DNA from: Lewinellaceae bacterium | GTDB lineage: Bacteria; Bacteroidota; Bacteroidia; Chitinophagales; Saprospiraceae | Length of the DNA stretch: 64,000 nt | Direction of reading: 5' to 3' | Assembly (NCBI GenBank): GCA_016708875.1 | Contig: JADJFA010000008.1 | Span: 124,001 to 188,000, forward strand | Part shown: positions 36,711 to 46,003 of the stretch, one piece after another | Position numbering within the stretch: the stretch's first letter is position 1 | Layout of the letters: every line of letters starts with the position of its first letter | Notes under the pieces: model-generated | Databases searched by the model: none | What the model was told of the DNA's origin: nothing | Seen by the model: only the letters and a program-made list of their open reading frames with translations | Position numbers and translations under genes: made by a program

Positions 36711-38261
36711 TCACAACCTACTCGGAGGCAAACTATACAACAACAGCGTATTCTCCCCAAAATACTCCTTAAACGCCAGCCCGAACGACCCCGGGCTGCT
36801 AAAACCCACCAATTCCGAAATTGCCTGCGGCGTTCCAGCGCGTTTTTCGAGCAGCACCTTGGCTTTTTCGAGGCGCATCTCGCGGATGAGTTGCACGGGT
36901 TCTTTTCCTGTGAGTACTTTTAACTTCTTGACATAGTGGGTTTTAGTGAGTTGCAATTTGCGGGCTATGTCGTCGGCCATGAAGTCAGGGTTGGCAAGAT
37001 TATGCTCGATCATCTGCACGGTCTGTAGCAGGAAGGGGTCTTGAAGCTGGACCCGGTTTTCAGAAAAATAGAGTTGGAGGAAACGGCTGAACTGCTCATG
37101 CTTTGCCTTGCGGGCATCCAACAACCGTTGTACCGTTGCATCGAACTCGTCGTCAATGACCGGTCGGGTGAACCAGGCATCGGCTCCGGCCCGGAGGGCG
37201 TCGAGTTTGCCTTCGTTGCCAAATTTATCGGTAAGCAGCACTACCGGGATATGGTTCGTCCGTTCGCTGAGTTTGACTTGCCGGGCGACTTCGATGCCCG
37301 CGTTGCCACTGATAAGTACATCACAAACTATCAGGTCGGGCAGCATTTCCGAAGCCATTTGCAGCGCCTCGGTGGGCGTATTGGCTGTTTCGATTTGAAA
37401 ACGGTCGGAAAGCAGCGATTTCAGGTAAAGCACCACTTGTCGGTTCGGCTCAATGAGCAGGCAAATTTGCTCCGGTTTCGGGCCCTGATAAACGGTATAT
37501 TGATCTGTGGGGGTGGGCGTTACTTGAGTACTTTGGGCTTCCACCGCTGCAGCCAACAGGTTTGCATCGGCATCGTGCTGGAGGTTGGCACGCATAATAT
37601 CCCATTCTTGCTCCTTCTTTTCCAGCCTTTTGCGCCATCGGCTATCGCTTCGAATGCCCCATATAAACAGCGTTAGCAAAAACAAGCCTCCTAAGACCCC
37701 ATATAGCCAGGCCTTTTCTTTTTCGATGCTTAAAAATTTATCGCGCGCGGCCATCTCCCGCTGCCGCAAGGAAGCCAGGGAGTCGAACTGTTGTTGCATC
37801 CCACGGGTTTCGAGCCGGCGTTCGCGGGAAGCGATGGAGTCCTGCGCGACAGCCAAAAGTTGTTGGGAACGGAGCGCCAGATCGGGCAATTCCCACTTGC
37901 CGCACTCCTGCACAATGGCTTTGAGCAAGGCGGCTTTCGAGACCGGGTCAGGGTCGTGGCGGGCATCAAGTTCGGCATCTTCAAGCAATCGGGAAGCGCT
38001 GCGCTCATCCTTATTGGCCTTATAGATGCCCGACATGAGGCTTAGGGCCTTGGGACTAATGGAGAGTTTGTGGCGTTTTAAAAATTCACGCACGAATTCT
38101 ACTTCTACTTGTGCCTGCTCGTAATTGCTTGATTGCGAAAGCTGTACGAGTAGTGCAAGGCGATTGCCCAATGTGTCGAGCACAGCAGAACCTTGGCCAA
38201 AAAGTGTTTCGGCAGCAATAACAAAAAGCGTGAAAAAGATAATCCTGTGTATTCGGCGCAT
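36711..38261 (-). CDS. Membrane-anchored AraC-type regulator with receiver domain
   Basis: The 516-residue protein starts at the ATG at 38261 with a signal/anchor (MRRIHRIIFFTLFVIAAETLFG). It has a helical, TPR-like periplasmic region (about 25-165) and a transmembrane helix (WLYGVLGGLFLLTLFIWGI, near 185). A receiver domain (about 265-385) keeps Asp in DLIVCDVLISG, and an AraC HTH (about 420-516) reads FMADDIARKLQLTKTHYVKK and AISELVGFSSPGSFGLAFKE. There is no kinase domain, so it is a shortened relative of Bacteroidota hybrid sensors in which the periplasmic domain, receiver and DNA binder share one chain. It is divergent from the LtaS-like gene. Confidence 0.85.
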   Translation of the reverse strand: MRRIHRIIFFTLFVIAAETLFGQGSAVLDTLGNRLALLVQLSQSSNYEQAQVEVEFVREFLKRHKLSISPKALSLMSGIYKANKDERSASRLLEDAELDARHDPDPVSKAALLKAIVQECGKWELPDLALRSQQLLAVAQDSIASRERRLETRGMQQQFDSLASLRQREMAARDKFLSIEKEKAWLYGVLGGLFLLTLFIWGIRSDSRWRKRLEKKEQEWDIMRANLQHDADANLLAAAVEAQSTQVTPTPTDQYTVYQGPKPEQICLLIEPNRQVVLYLKSLLSDRFQIETANTPTEALQMASEMLPDLIVCDVLISGNAGIEVARQVKLSERTNHIPVVLLTDKFGNEGKLDALRAGADAWFTRPVIDDEFDATVQRLLDARKAKHEQFSRFLQLYFSENRVQLQDPFLLQTVQMIEHNLANPDFMADDIARKLQLTKTHYVKKLKVLTGKEPVQLIREMRLEKAKVLLEKRAGTPQAISELVGFSSPGSFGLAFKEYFGENTLLLYSLPPSRL

Positions 38262-38400
38262 GGGTATCGGAGAAAACGAGTGCGCAAAAAAAGGCATTTG
38301 GAACGAGAACTTTGTAAAAAATGCATTTCAGTCAATTTCGCGAACCACAAATTGTGCTTTACTTAAACTTAACTTTGCCGCTTCCTTTGTCCATATTTCG

Positions 38401-40345
38401 ATGCCGAAAAGTTTACGTCCTTTCTATTTTCCTTTCCGCTTGCTGGCGTTTTGGTTGTTGTTTTTTGTGGTGTTCCGCCTGTGGTTCGTACTGTGGTTTC
38501 GCAGCGAATGGTCCGAGGAGAACCCTGGTTTTACCTGGCTTTCTTTCTGGCATGCGCTTCCGCTTGATTTTAGTTTTGCAGCCTATCTTTTAGCGCTCCC
38601 CATCATTTTGTGGCAAATCGGGGTTGCCTTCGGAAGCCGCAGCTATCCCTTCATCGAAAAAAGCATATTGGGTTTCAATGTGCTGATTTTCAGCATCTTC
38701 ATTTTTGTTTTTGGCGCCAATGTCTTTCTCTACCAGGAGTGGCAAACGCCTTTGAACAACCGCGCGGTGGAATATTTCAAAACACCGAGTGCCTTGTTGG
38801 ATTCCATGTCATTCCCGTTCAAACTGGCCAGTTTAGGGATTTATGCGGGGGCTGTCTGGCTTATGCTCAGGATCTATAAAAAGGTGGTCGGCACCAAGAT
38901 TTACCCTGAAAACACCTCGCGTTGGGGTTTGCTGGCGCTTCCGCTCTGGCTGGGCATTTTGGTTTTGGCCATTCGCGGCGGCACGGGCGTGATGCCAATC
39001 AATGAAAGCGCTGTGTACTATTCGCCGCATTTGTTCGACAACCACGCTGCTACCAACCCTGGCTGGAGTCTTTGCCACAGTCTGATCGAGACGCGGTCAA
39101 CCATAAATCGCTACACGGTAATGGAAGATGATGTAGCCCTTAATGGGTTAAACACACTTATGGGGGCTGGTTTGGGTTGCAATAATGCGAAATTTCAATT
39201 CTTTGATCGCCCTGATAGCACGCTGAATGTAGTATTCCTAATTCTGGAAAGTCACACAGCCCAGGTGGTTGAAGAATTGGGCGGGGAGCCTGGGGTTTGC
39301 CCCAACATGAGCCGTCTGATCCGCGAGGGAATACTTTTCAAAAACATTTATGGAAGCGGCTACCGAACGGACCAAGGGATCATATCAATTTTAGCGGGAT
39401 ACCCGGCGCAACCTGATCAAAGCATTATATTGTTGGAAGACAAGGCCGCCAAACTTCCATCCATACCCAAAATATTGAAAGATTCAGGCTATTCCACGCT
39501 CTTTTTATACGGTGGAGAACTCACATTTGCCAATCTCGGACTTTGGCTCACCAACCAACGATTTGACAAAATCATCTCCGAAAGAGACTTTAACAGTGCG
39601 GAAAAAACACAACGTTGGGGGGTGGATGATGGCATTCTTTTGCAACGTACTATCCTGGAAATCAACAAAATGCGTCAGCCATTTTTTGCAACCGCAATGA
39701 CCCTTAGTTTACACCCGCCATACGACGTGCCGTTTCAAAGCAAATGGGCCGCTAACAATGACCGGGAAAAATTCTTGAACAGCGCGGCCTTCGTAGACCA
39801 TGCCATTGGTGCGTTTTTCAAATCGGCGGAACAGCAATCCTGGTATGATAATACAATTTTTGTGCTGGTAGCTGATCATGGCGCCTCGCAGCCGGGCGGC
39901 TTGGGGATGGATAGGCCGGAGTCACGACATACCCCGCTTATTATCTTCGGGAAACCTATTGTTGGGAAGGGCATGAAAGTGGATGTTTTTGGCAATCACC
40001 ATGATATCCCAGCCACCATTTTGAGCATGATGCATAAAGACAATCAAGGGCGCGCGTTCATTCCATGGAGCCAGGATTTGTTTATGAAAGTTTTATCATT
40101 GGGTATCCGGGGGCGATTGCAAGAAATATGGAGCGGGTTTTGCCTACTACACCAATGAAAATGGTTTGGGTTGGGCTACGCCAAATGGGAAAGGTTTCTA
40201 TGAATTTGGCAGCAAGGAATGGCGCATTTTCGAGGGTACGGTGGATTCTTTGGATCGCGTAAACGCTCATGCTTACTTGCAGACTTTGTACAATGATTTT
40301 TGTCGAAATAGGGCTGCCACGAATTACACTAATTTCACGAATTGA
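38401..40345 (+). pseudogene. LTA-synthase-like membrane sulfatase, frameshifted near its C-terminus
   Basis: From the ATG at 38401 there are about five transmembrane helices (1-230) and then an extracellular sulfatase-fold domain: VVFLILESHTAQ (metal site region), GYRTDQGIISILAGYPAQP (nucleophile Thr in the R-T-D region), FVLVADHGAS (metal ligands Asp/His) and RHTPLIIFG. Such enzymes transfer phosphoglycerol or phosphoethanolamine groups to envelope glycans or lipids. The frame changes between about 40085 and 40130; the natural C-terminus AGFAYYTNENGLGWATPN continues to a stop at 40343-40345 inside the inverted repeat at 40315. The loss affects only the last 80 residues in the unshifted reading. 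Confidence 0.82.
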
Positions 40346-40380
40346 AATGAACTTAGTGTAAATTAGTGTAATTCGTGGCA
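40315..40380. repeat. Inverted repeat at the end of the LtaS-like gene
   Basis: The arms 40315-40338 and 40358-40380 differ by only one base (TGCCACGAATTACACTAATT...). The reconstructed stop codon of the LtaS-like gene falls in the loop, so the repeat encodes the end of the protein (AATNYTNF). It could have been inserted into the gene's 3' end. Confidence 0.88.
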
Positions 40381-40454
40381 GATCCATTTCTGGCACGGTT
40401 TTAGAAATATATAAATCAGTGTGTAAGTATTGTTCTCAGAATTGAAAAATTCTA

Positions 40455-40484
40455 AGGCGCGGGAAAAGTCCCGTGCCTTTTTTT
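40455..40484 (+). terminator. Intrinsic terminator
   Basis: Stem AGGCGCGGGA (40455-40464) pairs with TCCCGTGCCT (40469-40478, one G-U pair), followed by TTTTTT. It terminates transcription from the LtaS-like gene. Confidence 0.85.
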
Positions 40485-40496
40485 GTTTCCGATTGA

Positions 40497-40528
40497 GACC
40501 TCGTAGTTTTTTTGAAACCTACGAGGTC
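40497..40528 (-). terminator. Hairpin at the end of the ATP-grasp gene
   Basis: GACCTCGTAG (40497-40506) pairs perfectly with CTACGAGGTC (40519-40528). The ATP-grasp stop codon TAG (40519-40521) is part of the stem. It may act as terminator for the minus strand, back to back with the plus-strand terminator at 40455. Confidence 0.6.
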
Positions 40529-41556
40529 TTTCGTTCGAGGGCTTTTTTGTACCGAAAATACCCCTTTACAAAGCACAATCCCTCCCCTAGCGACGTTGGA
40601 AGAACACCGCGTTTTTGTTGCGCTCGATGCAAGCGAAAAAGTAAGCGCCAATGCCACCAAAGGTCCCGATATGCCCGAAACATTCCGTGACTTGGGTCAT
40701 AAATATGGGCTGGTTCGCCAAGGATTCCATTGAGTTCCATGACCTTGAAAGTGCCTTGTTGGAGCGTCTCTACAGAATCACATTTCAAATCAAATCGGGC
40801 ATATTGCACCCCTGAGATTTGCCGACAGATCGGCTCAAACGCCGCAAGCATTTCGGGCGTAATCAGGTGGTTTCCGTTCAAAAACTTGGTGCCACGCGAA
40901 TGATTCCCAATAGGCTCGAGTAAAACGGTTTCTCCCGCAGCCGGAATTTTTTCCAAAACCTCCGGGAACTCGCGTTCGAAACGCTCTATTTGAAAAGCCG
41001 AGCGGGCATTTTGTGCCATAAGTTGGCGGATGTTTAAAATACCGTCGCCAAGCACAGAAAGGAATTCCTTCAAGCAAACAGAGCTGATGCCAAACGCCCC
41101 ACCCTCGCCTGGAAAAACATGGTAAAGCACCGAGGCTTCCACAGGCATCGAAAGAAATTCCTGAAGAATAAATTTTACGGGCCATCGCGAGAGATATTCA
41201 CGCAGATCTTCCTGATTATCAATCTTTTTGACCAGAAAACCTCGCTCGCCTACATCGGGTTTGGCAATAAGTGGGAAACCAATTTCAGCGCGTTCGAGCG
41301 CAATCAGCACTTTAGCAAAGTCTTGCGCGGGTTCGACAGGAATGGTTTTAGGCACGATCTCTTTCGGCAGCAATTTCAAAATATCCCATTTTGACTCGCC
41401 CATAGCGCCGCCAAGTGGAATGGCGGGATTTACGTTGGAGAAGAAAATCAAATGCCGCGCCCGCGCCGCAAACCAGAGCCAAAATCCGTAAACCGGGATG
41501 TTTGCCAGCCACCAGGGGTGGTATTCCCATTGGGTTAGTCGGGTAAAGAAGTGCAT
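40519..41556 (-). CDS. ATP-grasp ligase-like protein
   Basis: The 345-residue protein has the ATP-grasp layout: FPLIAKPDVGERGFLVKKI (Lys that binds ATP phosphates), KFILQEFLSMPVEASVLYH (adenine-binding hinge and metal region), RFDLKCDS...FKVMELNGILGEPAHIYD (metal-binding Glu/Asn). It resembles D-alanine-D-alanine ligase-type domains found alone in Bacteroidota. The N-terminus (WWLANIPVYGFWLWFAARAR) is hydrophobic and may touch the membrane. Substrate unknown; it is not a canonical ddl because the N-terminal Ddl motif is missing. Confidence 0.75.
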   Translation of the reverse strand: MHFFTRLTQWEYHPWWLANIPVYGFWLWFAARARHLIFFSNVNPAIPLGGAMGESKWDILKLLPKEIVPKTIPVEPAQDFAKVLIALERAEIGFPLIAKPDVGERGFLVKKIDNQEDLREYLSRWPVKFILQEFLSMPVEASVLYHVFPGEGGAFGISSVCLKEFLSVLGDGILNIRQLMAQNARSAFQIERFEREFPEVLEKIPAAGETVLLEPIGNHSRGTKFLNGNHLITPEMLAAFEPICRQISGVQYARFDLKCDSVETLQQGTFKVMELNGILGEPAHIYDPSHGMFRAYRDLWWHWRLLFRLHRAQQKRGVLPTSLGEGLCFVKGYFRYKKALERKTS

Positions 41557-41640
41557 GACTATGGGTAACGTGGTAAGAATGTGATTCCCCCGCCAATATC
41601 AGCATTGTAAAAAAATTATGTAATGTATTTTTTGGATTTC

Positions 41641-41648
41641 TACCTTTG
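41641..41648 (+). promoter_or_regulatory. -7 box before the SIR2-STAND locus
   Basis: TACCTTTG fits TAnnTTTG and lies 63 bp upstream of the SIR2 start. The sequence in front is AT-rich, without a clear -33 element. Confidence 0.45.
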
Positions 41649-41711
41649 GCCGATCTTGCAATCTTTCGTCTCTTGATTGTTATATGTTCAAATCAGTAAC
41701 CCTAAACTCAG

Positions 41712-42821
41712 ATGTCCAAATTTAATAGCCCGGATTGGGATAATTTATTCGGCAAACTTCTTTTTGACATACAACGCAAAGGATGCGTTTTGATGGTAGG
41801 CCCAGAGATCGTCCAGATAGAAGGTATTGGCCTCCAACGTCACCTTCGTGAATTCCTTCAGCGCCAAAACAAGGACGATATTGAGCATTTTTATGAGAAG
41901 GAGGCGCTTTTTTTATTTAAAAACCCAACCTCCAAAACAGAGGTACAGCGGAGCGCAAGTCAGTATTACCACAACTTGAAGCCGAAGGACTCCGTATTCA
42001 AGGAGATAGCCGGCATACCATTCCCTTTAGTCATATCTGTTAATCCCGATAACCTTCTGGCGAAGGCATACGGAGAAGCGCCCCATTTCGAGGGTTATTT
42101 CAATCACCATGCTGGCAGTAATGACAACCAGAAAATTCTGGACTGGAGTGGGCAAACCCCTTTGGTTTACAACCTGTGCGGGCAATTTGAGGAAGACGCT
42201 TCTATGTTGCTGGATTATGACGACCTGTTTAGTTTCATGAAGACAGTGCTGGGGCCGGTCGGATTACCAGACAATGTCAGAAGCCGACTGAGGGTGGCGA
42301 AATCTTTCCTTTTTATAGGATTTCAGTTTGATAAATGGTACACGCAGCTTTTGTTGCGATTGCTCAACGACGGCAATTCTCCAACGCAAATTGCCTTGAA
42401 TACCCAAATGGGCGATGCTGACGCGCACCATTTCCTGCTGAAACGCTACAACATGCAGTTCCTTGGCGAAACCTTGCATGAAAAGGTAGAAAAAGAAACC
42501 ATTACCGGCTTGGAGTTTTTGACAGAATTAAACAAGCGCTGGAAGGCGGGCCAAGCCGAGCAAGTCTCTGATAATGAACCGCTTACAAAAGCCTCCATCA
42601 GGCGAATGCTGGAACGCGGTGAACTGGAACAAGCGCTTGACACCTTGCCGAAATTGGTTGCAGACCCCGAAGACCGCGACATGCTGACACTCCTGAGCAA
42701 TTGGTATGTCAACTGGAAAAAAGAAACTCAAAAAGGCGTTGAAGACAACCGCACGCTCGAAAACCGCTATAACAAGGTGTTGAACGGAGTCCTCGAACAA
42801 CTCAAAAACCTACCCGAATGA
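41712..42821 (+). CDS. SIR2-like effector with EAD11-like C-terminus
   Basis: The 369-residue cytoplasmic protein has a SIR2_2-type Rossmann domain (about 1-280): CVLMVGPEI (first strand), FPLVISVNPDNLLAKAYG (the conserved Asn of the TNxD motif), TPLVYNLCGQFEE (where catalytic SIR2 proteins usually have LHG), SMLLDYDDLFSFM, and SFLFIGFQFDKWYTQLLLR. The last 75 residues (IRRMLERGELEQALDTLPKL... and NRTLENRYNKVLNGVLEQL) have the helical pattern of effector-associated domain 11. SIR2 domains in defence deplete NAD+; here the catalytic His is Cys, so activity is uncertain. It overlaps the STAND gene by ATGA. Confidence 0.8.
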   Translation: MSKFNSPDWDNLFGKLLFDIQRKGCVLMVGPEIVQIEGIGLQRHLREFLQRQNKDDIEHFYEKEALFLFKNPTSKTEVQRSASQYYHNLKPKDSVFKEIAGIPFPLVISVNPDNLLAKAYGEAPHFEGYFNHHAGSNDNQKILDWSGQTPLVYNLCGQFEEDASMLLDYDDLFSFMKTVLGPVGLPDNVRSRLRVAKSFLFIGFQFDKWYTQLLLRLLNDGNSPTQIALNTQMGDADAHHFLLKRYNMQFLGETLHEKVEKETITGLEFLTELNKRWKAGQAEQVSDNEPLTKASIRRMLERGELEQALDTLPKLVADPEDRDMLTLLSNWYVNWKKETQKGVEDNRTLENRYNKVLNGVLEQLKNLPE

Positions 42822-44434
42822 TCAACCTGCGTTATCCCGGTGTCAGGCCCTTTGAGACCAAAGAGCGGCACCTGTTTTTTGGCCGCGCACGCGATATTGC
42901 CGACCTCTACGACCTTGTGTTGCTCGAAAACTTGCTCGTCCTGTTCGGCAAATCCGGATATGGCAAAAGCTCCCTGCTAAAAGCAGGCATTATTCCTTTA
43001 TTCACGGAGTTTGCGGCCGAGTCCAAAGGCCAGTTCCAGCCCATTGAAGTTAGGTTTGGCAGTTATCTCGCAGGCAAATCTTTACCGCCTTTACAAGCAG
43101 CGCTCAACACGCTTGAAAAAGAGGCCGCATTGAACAAAGAAGCAGACTTTTTAGGAACGCTTTTCCCTGAAAAAAAATCCTTGTGGCTTCAATGCAAACG
43201 CCGTCAGCAAGCAGATGCGGGAAGGTTTTTGATGGTTTTTGACCAATTTGAGGAATTTTTCACTTACCCAGTGTCTGAACAGGAAGCCTTTGCTGCGAGC
43301 TTGGCCGAGGCCCTTTACGAAACAACTCCACAGAATATCCGCAATGTGGTGACCGGAAAACTCAGCTTTGAGCAGCGAAGGTTCTTGGCGAAACCATTTG
43401 AACTGAAGGTGATTTTTTCTATCCGGGCCGACCGGCTTAGTTTGCTCGACAGTATGAAACTCAAGCTGCCGGCCATCCTGCACAAACGTTATGAACTCAA
43501 GGCTCTCGACGAAAAACAGGCCCGTTCCGCCATTGTGCGCCCGGCATTACTTCCCGCCGAAGACGGGGATTTTTCTACCCCCTCTTTTACTTTCACAGAT
43601 GGCGCACTGAACGATATCGTTGCCAAACTTGCGGATGAAAAAAGTGGCCGGATTGAGGCCTTTCAACTTCAGGTAGTATGCCAAAACCTTGAAAAACAAG
43701 TCAAAAATGGGGTCATTTCTGATCGTGACGGCGATGACCAGCCCGATATTTACCCGGATGATTTACCAAATTTCGACACTGTTTTTGAAGATTATTACAA
43801 GGACAAACTTTCCGAACTGAACGAGGCTGAAAAATACGCCGCACGGGTGGTCATAGAAGATGGGCTGTTGTATGTAAACGAAGCAACTGGCGAGGCCCGC
43901 CGCTTGAGCAAAGACCCTGGCGAATTGGTGCAGATATACGGCAATCATGGCGTTGACCACAACCTCCTCCAAAAACTCGAAACAACTTATCTGTTGCGCA
44001 GAGAAGCCAATAACATTGGCACATTCAATTACGAAATCAGCCACGACACGCTTATCGCTCCCATTACCCGAAGCCGGGAGGCCCGCCGCCGTGAAGAAGA
44101 ACGTAACAAGGCAGCCAAACGCACAAGGCGGGCTGTTTTTACGGCAGTTGGCGCCATGCTGCTCATGTTTGGGGCGGTTTTGCTGGCTGTTTGGGCAATT
44201 GGGGAACGCGATAAAGCAAGAGAGGCACTCAGAAAATTGACCATAGAACAAGCTGCACGCGATTTGCTTGAATTTAAAGCCAAAAAACAGGATGCCACCA
44301 ACTTTGTATCCGTCGGGTATTATGATTTGGCCGACAGCACTTTGGTAGAAATGGATTCCATTGTTGTGCGGCAGAAAGAGTTGAGGGTAATGCTCGATTC
44401 CTTTAAAATCCAAATCCAAAAAGAACGAAAATAA
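42818..44434 (+). CDS. nSTAND1-type NTPase with a single transmembrane helix
   Basis: The 538-residue protein opens with the nSTAND1 signature NLRYPGVRPFETKERHLFFG (about 3-22). It keeps Walker A LFGKSGYGKSSLLKAG (about 45), Walker B FLMVFDQFEEFF (about 140), sensor-type VIFSIRADRLSLLDSM (about 197), and the helical/winged-helix region ending EISHDTLIAPI (about 415). A basic stretch then leads to one transmembrane helix (VFTAVGAMLLMFGAVLLAVWAI, about 445-466) and a tail of about 70 residues, so the NTPase would be cytoplasmic and the tail periplasmic. Usual C-terminal sensor repeats are missing; the next gene encodes a secreted FGE-like module that could replace them. Confidence 0.87.
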   Translation: MINLRYPGVRPFETKERHLFFGRARDIADLYDLVLLENLLVLFGKSGYGKSSLLKAGIIPLFTEFAAESKGQFQPIEVRFGSYLAGKSLPPLQAALNTLEKEAALNKEADFLGTLFPEKKSLWLQCKRRQQADAGRFLMVFDQFEEFFTYPVSEQEAFAASLAEALYETTPQNIRNVVTGKLSFEQRRFLAKPFELKVIFSIRADRLSLLDSMKLKLPAILHKRYELKALDEKQARSAIVRPALLPAEDGDFSTPSFTFTDGALNDIVAKLADEKSGRIEAFQLQVVCQNLEKQVKNGVISDRDGDDQPDIYPDDLPNFDTVFEDYYKDKLSELNEAEKYAARVVIEDGLLYVNEATGEARRLSKDPGELVQIYGNHGVDHNLLQKLETTYLLRREANNIGTFNYEISHDTLIAPITRSREARRREEERNKAAKRTRRAVFTAVGAMLLMFGAVLLAVWAIGERDKAREALRKLTIEQAARDLLEFKAKKQDATNFVSVGYYDLADSTLVEMDSIVVRQKELRVMLDSFKIQIQKERK

Positions 44435-44441
44435 CCATGCC

Positions 44442-45976
44442 ATGAAGCGAATTCTCGCCCTTTCGATCATGCTTTTATTCCTTGGTGCTGTATCTGCCCA
44501 GACCAATTGTGGCGCTCGCTACCAGCAACTTATGGAGGAGGCTGAAAAAGCGTTCAAGGATCAAGATTATCGAAATGCCTATGAAAAATATCGGGCAGCG
44601 CGGGGCTGTAAATTGGCAGACCTTGCCCACATAGACCGCCAAATGGATGCTTCTATGGATGGGATTGATCAGCAGCGATCAGATGCGCAAAAAAAAGAGG
44701 AACAGGCTAGGGCAGCGACGGAGGCGGCTTTGAGGGCAAAAACCAGGAAGTCTTGGCTAAAAAGGGATTGGAGGAGGCCAAGAAAGATCTGGAGGATGCA
44801 TTGGCAGATGCTGAAAAAGCGAAGAAAAAAGCAGAAGATGAAAAAGAAAGAGCAGACAAATTAGCAGCAGAAATTCAGCAGAAGTTTGAAGAATTAAAAA
44901 GCGCAAACACAGAAAAAATCGCCAGTATGCTCCTCCAAGGCAAACGGTATTTGCAAAAAATGGCTTACGATTCTGCGTTTATTATATGTCAAACTATTCA
45001 CAATATACCAGGTGGGAGAGAAAATGCACGACGTTTCATTTCCGAACTACTCTATTTTTATTCTGAATCTGGCCAATTTGAGAAAGCAGCAGAACTATTG
45101 AGCATGGCAGGGCAAGGAAGTATCCATGCCAACCGTGGCAGCATAACTGAACTACTTAAAGGTTGGAATTCTGGCTTTTTCGATACCCTGACACTTCGAT
45201 ACTACCCCGAAATGATTCACGTAGAAAAGGGCCTTTTTTTGATGGGGGCAGATTTGGATAGAGACGGCAAAATAGATGAGGATGCGCCCTTACACTATGA
45301 AGCAGTAAAACAGTTTTGGACTAGGGAGAACAGAAATCACCAATAGACAATATGCTGTATATGCTGCACGAAATAAAATTGGTTATTCGCAAAATTTGGG
45401 AGAAACACCCGTTGCTGAGGTGTCTTGGCTCGATGCCATCAAACACCTGAACTGGCTAAGTACTCAAATGGAAAAGAGCCATATTACGAATTTAGAGACA
45501 GTACCGTGCAACCAAACTCCAAAAAATCACTGTAGTAAATATTCGAAAAAATCTGATGGTTATCGCTTGCCCACTGAAACAGAATGGGAATATGCGGCTC
45601 GGGGCGGCCAAAATCTAGAACAAAACGATACCCGGAAGCAGAAATCCATATGAGGTTGCCTGGGAAAAGGAAGAACAACAACAACGCAACCCGTTGGTAG
45701 CCTAAAGCCCAATACACTGGGTTTGTACGATATGAGCGGGAACGTTGCTGAGTATTGTTGGGATATTTATGTTCCAATAAATCCCAAAAATGCCAGTTAT
45801 CAAATGAGTATAAATGTAAATAATTACCACCCTTAGAACTACGTATTAATAGGGGGAGCAATTTTTCAGAACGATCTCGATTTCCCGAGCTAGCAAAGAG
45901 AGATCACTTGGATCATAATCATAAATCTCCGAATGCTGGTTTTCGTGCGGCTATTAGTAAAAAGTTGGCGCAATAA
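44442..45976 (+). pseudogene. Secreted coiled-coil/FGE-like protein, heavily disrupted
   Basis: It starts 7 bp after the STAND stop. The signal peptide (MKRILALSIMLLFLGAVSAQ) is followed by TPR-like helices (AEKAFKDQDYRNAYEKYRAA), a long Lys/Glu/Ala coiled coil, a helical region, and an FGE-sulfatase-like domain (HVEKGLFLMGADLD, VAEVSWLDAIKHLNWLS, YRLPTETEWEYAARGG, LGLYDMSGNVAEYCWDIYVP, PNAGFRAAISKKLAQ). Frame changes are needed near 44740, 45325, 45630, 45700 and 45890, plus an in-frame TAG near 45834. Catalytic cysteines of true FGE are not seen. It is probably the extracytoplasmic recognition subunit of the SIR2-STAND locus, now decayed or badly sequenced. Confidence 0.7.
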
Positions 45977-46003
45977 TAAGGTTATTATTATTTTACATTC
46001 AGT

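Noticed and set aside
44442..45976. Diversity-generating retroelement target (FGE-like lectin fold)
   Set aside because: No reverse transcriptase gene and no template repeat were seen in the window, and the domain is decayed.
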